Shown here: piece after piece, positions 62,217-64,000 of the stretch
Numbering within the stretch: the first letter of the stretch is position 1
Layout of the letters: each line of letters begins with the position of its first letter
DNA from: Nitrospira tepida
Lineage (GTDB): Bacteria; Nitrospirota; Nitrospiria; Nitrospirales; Nitrospiraceae
Direction: 5' to 3'
DNA length: 64,000 nt
NCBI RefSeq assembly: GCF_947241125.1
Contig: NZ_OX365700.1
Span: 2,140,001-2,204,000 of the forward strand
Notes under the pieces: model-generated
Seen by the model: only the letters and a program-made list of their open reading frames with translations
What the model was told of the DNA's origin: nothing
The model's database searches: none
Position numbers and translations under genes: made by a program

Positions 62217-62989
62217 GAGGGTGCCTCCACGGAAACTCCGGCGAGCACGTTCAAATCTATGATGGAAGCCATGAACCGAGTGAAGTCGAACTCCGGGTCG
62301 GTTTCCGTCGCCAAGTGCTCGACCTCGGCCACGGTCTTCCGGTCGAGCATGGCTTCGAGCAATCGGTAGTCGAGGTCGGCGAGAGCCGCTACATGGATCC
62401 TCCCTTCGGCCCTGGTGACCAGGATGCCCGTGTCCTCTTCCGGCAGCGGCAGATCGACCGCGATGTCTGTCGGGGCGTCCGGCTGCAATGCCAGCCACAC
62501 GCGATGTACCGGCAAGGAGCAACGCAGCAGCCGCACTGTCGCGTTCAGACGGAACGTCACGCGCGATGGGTCAGCGGAGGCAATGGCATCTAGTTGAGCG
62601 TGGGGGAGGGGCAGGGAATCGGCGCCCTGATACACTTCGTGGCAGGTCCATTCCAATCGCGCCAGTTCGACCAGCAGACAGGGAACCTGTAGTTCGAGCA
62701 GCAGCACCGGAAGATGCCGCCCGTACGAAAACAGATCGCCGCTCATCGACGGGTATCTTTTGACATAGCCTCGCGCGAGGAGGTTGAAATACCGGGGACC
62801 GACAAACCGGCGTAGAATGGGAAAGGTGACGCTGAGCACCTGCGTGTAGTTGGTACGGATCAGGCGGCGATAGAGCGCCACATTTCGTAGAGCTGAGCCT
62901 CCTGGCACGATCGCTTCCGCCACGACGGCGTATTGTCCCTCGATCATGCCTTTGGCAAATGCCTGTTGGATCTCATGAAGCCGCAACAT
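62213..62989 (-). CDS. bufC: HvfC/BufC (DUF2063) protein
   Basis: 258 residues from ATG 62989 (GGAGGCTGCC). N-terminal DUF2063 segment (MLRLHEIQQAFAKGMIEGQ, then YRRLIRTNYTQVLSVTFPIL) and C-terminal WHTH-like region. Known: acts with the MNIO enzyme in peptide modification, presumably binding the precursor. Overlaps the MNIO gene by 17 bases. Confidence 0.88.
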   Translation of the reverse strand: MLRLHEIQQAFAKGMIEGQYAVVAEAIVPGGSALRNVALYRRLIRTNYTQVLSVTFPILRRFVGPRYFNLLARGYVKRYPSMSGDLFSYGRHLPVLLLELQVPCLLVELARLEWTCHEVYQGADSLPLPHAQLDAIASADPSRVTFRLNATVRLLRCSLPVHRVWLALQPDAPTDIAVDLPLPEEDTGILVTRAEGRIHVAALADLDYRLLEAMLDRKTVAEVEHLATETDPEFDFTRFMASIIDLNVLAGVSVEAPS

Positions 62990-63818
62990 GGCAGCCTCCA
63001 AGAATCGCGCTCGCCTGCTTGGCCTGATCAACCAGGACAGAGAGTGGCGGCATGTTGGTATCCCACTCGATCAACGTCGGGCGCGGTCCAAAATGATGAA
63101 TCGCCCACTGGTACAGGCCCCAGATTTCCGGATAGACCGCCTCGCCATGGGTATCGATGAGCCACCGCCCGAAGCGATCGAAACCTGCCAGATGGATTTC
63201 CCAGACCGTCTCGGCCGGAATGGCGTCCAAGAACTCAAAGGGGTCCAGGTGAAAATTGACCGCGTTGACATAGACGTTGTTGAGATCGAGCAGAATGCCG
63301 CAGCCCGTCCGCCTGGCTGTCTCGGCCATGAACTCACCTTCCGGGATCGTGGATTCACGCCATGTCAGATACCGGGTGATGTTTTCGATCAGGAGGGGCC
63401 GTTGCAGGACGTTCTGGACCTCGTCGATCCGTGAACAGACATGGTTCAGGCTTTCTTCGGTAGAGGGCAAGGGGAGCAGCTCGTTGAGGAACCGACCGTC
63501 GACGGAACTCCACGAGAGGTGCTCCGACACGAGTGCCGGGTCGAATCGATCGACCAGAGCTTTGAGTTTCCGGAGATGGAGACGGTCGATCGGATCGGTC
63601 GAGCCCAGCGACAGGCCGACCCCGTGGAAACTCAGGGGGTAGTGAGCCCTGATGCGTTCGAGGTTCCGGAGTGGCGCGCCGCCGTCACCGAAATAGTTTT
63701 CCGGATGAGTTTCCATCCAGGCGACCGGTGGGAATTCCTCCAGGATCTCCCGAAAGTGTTGTGAGCGAAGTCCGATCCCGGCGCAGGCCGGGATCGGAGC
63801 GTCGATGTGCGTCGTCAT
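62973..63818 (-). CDS. bufB: MNIO-family enzyme BufB/HvfB (DUF692)
   Basis: 281 residues from ATG 63818. Multinuclear non-heme iron oxidase fold: GIGLRSQHFREILEE, METHPENYFGDGG, LSFHGVGLSLGS, LVSEHLSWSS and ILLDLNNVYVNAVN, with the iron-binding His/Glu/Asp residues in place. Known: BufB modifies Cys residues of the small precursor BufA. The start lies 12 bases after the precursor gene. Confidence 0.9.
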   Translation of the reverse strand: MTTHIDAPIPACAGIGLRSQHFREILEEFPPVAWMETHPENYFGDGGAPLRNLERIRAHYPLSFHGVGLSLGSTDPIDRLHLRKLKALVDRFDPALVSEHLSWSSVDGRFLNELLPLPSTEESLNHVCSRIDEVQNVLQRPLLIENITRYLTWRESTIPEGEFMAETARRTGCGILLDLNNVYVNAVNFHLDPFEFLDAIPAETVWEIHLAGFDRFGRWLIDTHGEAVYPEIWGLYQWAIHHFGPRPTLIEWDTNMPPLSVLVDQAKQASAILGGCHVAAS

Positions 63819-63829
63819 TGCGCCGCGTC

Positions 63830-64000
63830 CTACATCTTTTTCATCATCATCTCTTTCATCTTCGCCAGATCGTCTTTCGTGATGGCCAGCACGGTGCCAT
63901 TCGCGATCTTTCCACACAGACCTTTCGGCAAGAACACATAGGAATCGGGCTCATTGTCCTTCTTGGCCATGCCCACACAGGAGTGGAGGCTGGTCTTGAC
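63830..64000 (-). CDS. bufA: DUF2282 bufferin precursor, C-terminal part (runs off the window)
   Basis: The open frame ends at TAG 63830-63832. Visible: SLHSCVGMAKKDNEPDSYVF and PKGLCGKIANG, the Cys-containing pattern of DUF2282 (BufA) precursors modified by MNIO enzymes. A Lys/Met-rich C-terminal tail (DDLAKMKEMMMKKM) is unusual. The start and signal peptide lie outside the window. Confidence 0.85.
   Translation of the reverse strand, partial: VKTSLHSCVGMAKKDNEPDSYVFLPKGLCGKIANGTVLAITKDDLAKMKEMMMKKM

Noticed and set aside
1-64000. CRISPR array, rRNA or tRNA genes
   Set aside because: No regular spaced repeats were seen; the one T-loop-like GGTTCGAGTTCC near 39840 does not fold into a tRNA arm.

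Overview
The window looks like one bacterial chromosome segment (estimated GC in the high fifties) with a large accessory block, about 1-38.7 kb, followed by a more chromosomal block, about 38.8-64 kb. The gene mix in the second block (Crp-like regulator, DUF3179, TVP38 plus mercuric-reductase-like flavoprotein, molybdopterin sulfite dehydrogenase with cytochrome c, bufferin-type cluster, sigma-54 enhancer-binding protein) and its Gram-negative envelope proteins suggest a chemolithotrophic Gram-negative bacterium, perhaps Nitrospirota. That assignment is inference only. No rRNA, tRNA or CRISPR array was found.

Region 1 (1-8.7 kb): the 5' part of an SF2 helicase runs off the left edge. A two-gene segregation operon of plasmid type follows (ParM-like actin plus a small basic protein), then two small orphan genes, then a three-gene recombinase module (two tyrosine recombinases and a small helical partner, organised like Tn554 tnpABC).

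Region 2 (8.7-22.5 kb) is a plasmid-like DNA-processing module. It holds three different single-stranded-DNA-binding proteins, an RNase H, an SF1 helicase of about 820 residues, a macrodomain protein, many small unknown proteins, and two paralogous zinc-ribbon/acidic proteins that flank the second SSB. Four copies of one GC-rich hairpin sit in the leaders of the minus-strand genes. There are no conjugation or replication-initiation genes.

Region 3 (22.5-38.7 kb) is a probable defence island. A PLD-SNF2 helicase, an N6-adenine methyltransferase and a KAP-family P-loop NTPase are tightly linked, followed by an AlbA_2/Schlafen-type protein, an unknown protein, a gamma-glutamylcyclotransferase-like protein and a giant 1186-residue unknown protein with its own leaderless promoter. 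A secreted protein made of six 12-residue repeats and a short RadC close the block.

Region 4 (38.8-47.3 kb) holds envelope and redox genes around a Crp/Fnr-family regulator. I find TGTRA-N6-TYACA sites upstream of three transcription units here, a fourth upstream of the TVP38/flavoprotein operon at 56.4 kb, and a fifth orphan site. At the first four, a -10-like hexamer lies where a class II Crp promoter should place it, so this is a readable local regulon.

Region 5 (47.3-54.3 kb) is a seven-gene minus-strand operon (CMD/AhpD, cysteine hydrolase, SDR, DsrE, PNPOx, periplasmic binding protein, SnoaL-like) divergent from a GAF-AAA-Fis sigma-54 activator. Between them lie a -24/-12 promoter and a 29-bp palindromic activator site.

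Region 6 (54.3-64 kb): unknown membrane-anchored proteins, the TVP38-flavoprotein-DUF3047 unit, a sulfite dehydrogenase pair, and a bufferin-type cluster (DoxX, HvfC/BufC, MNIO/BufB, DUF2282 precursor) running off the right edge.
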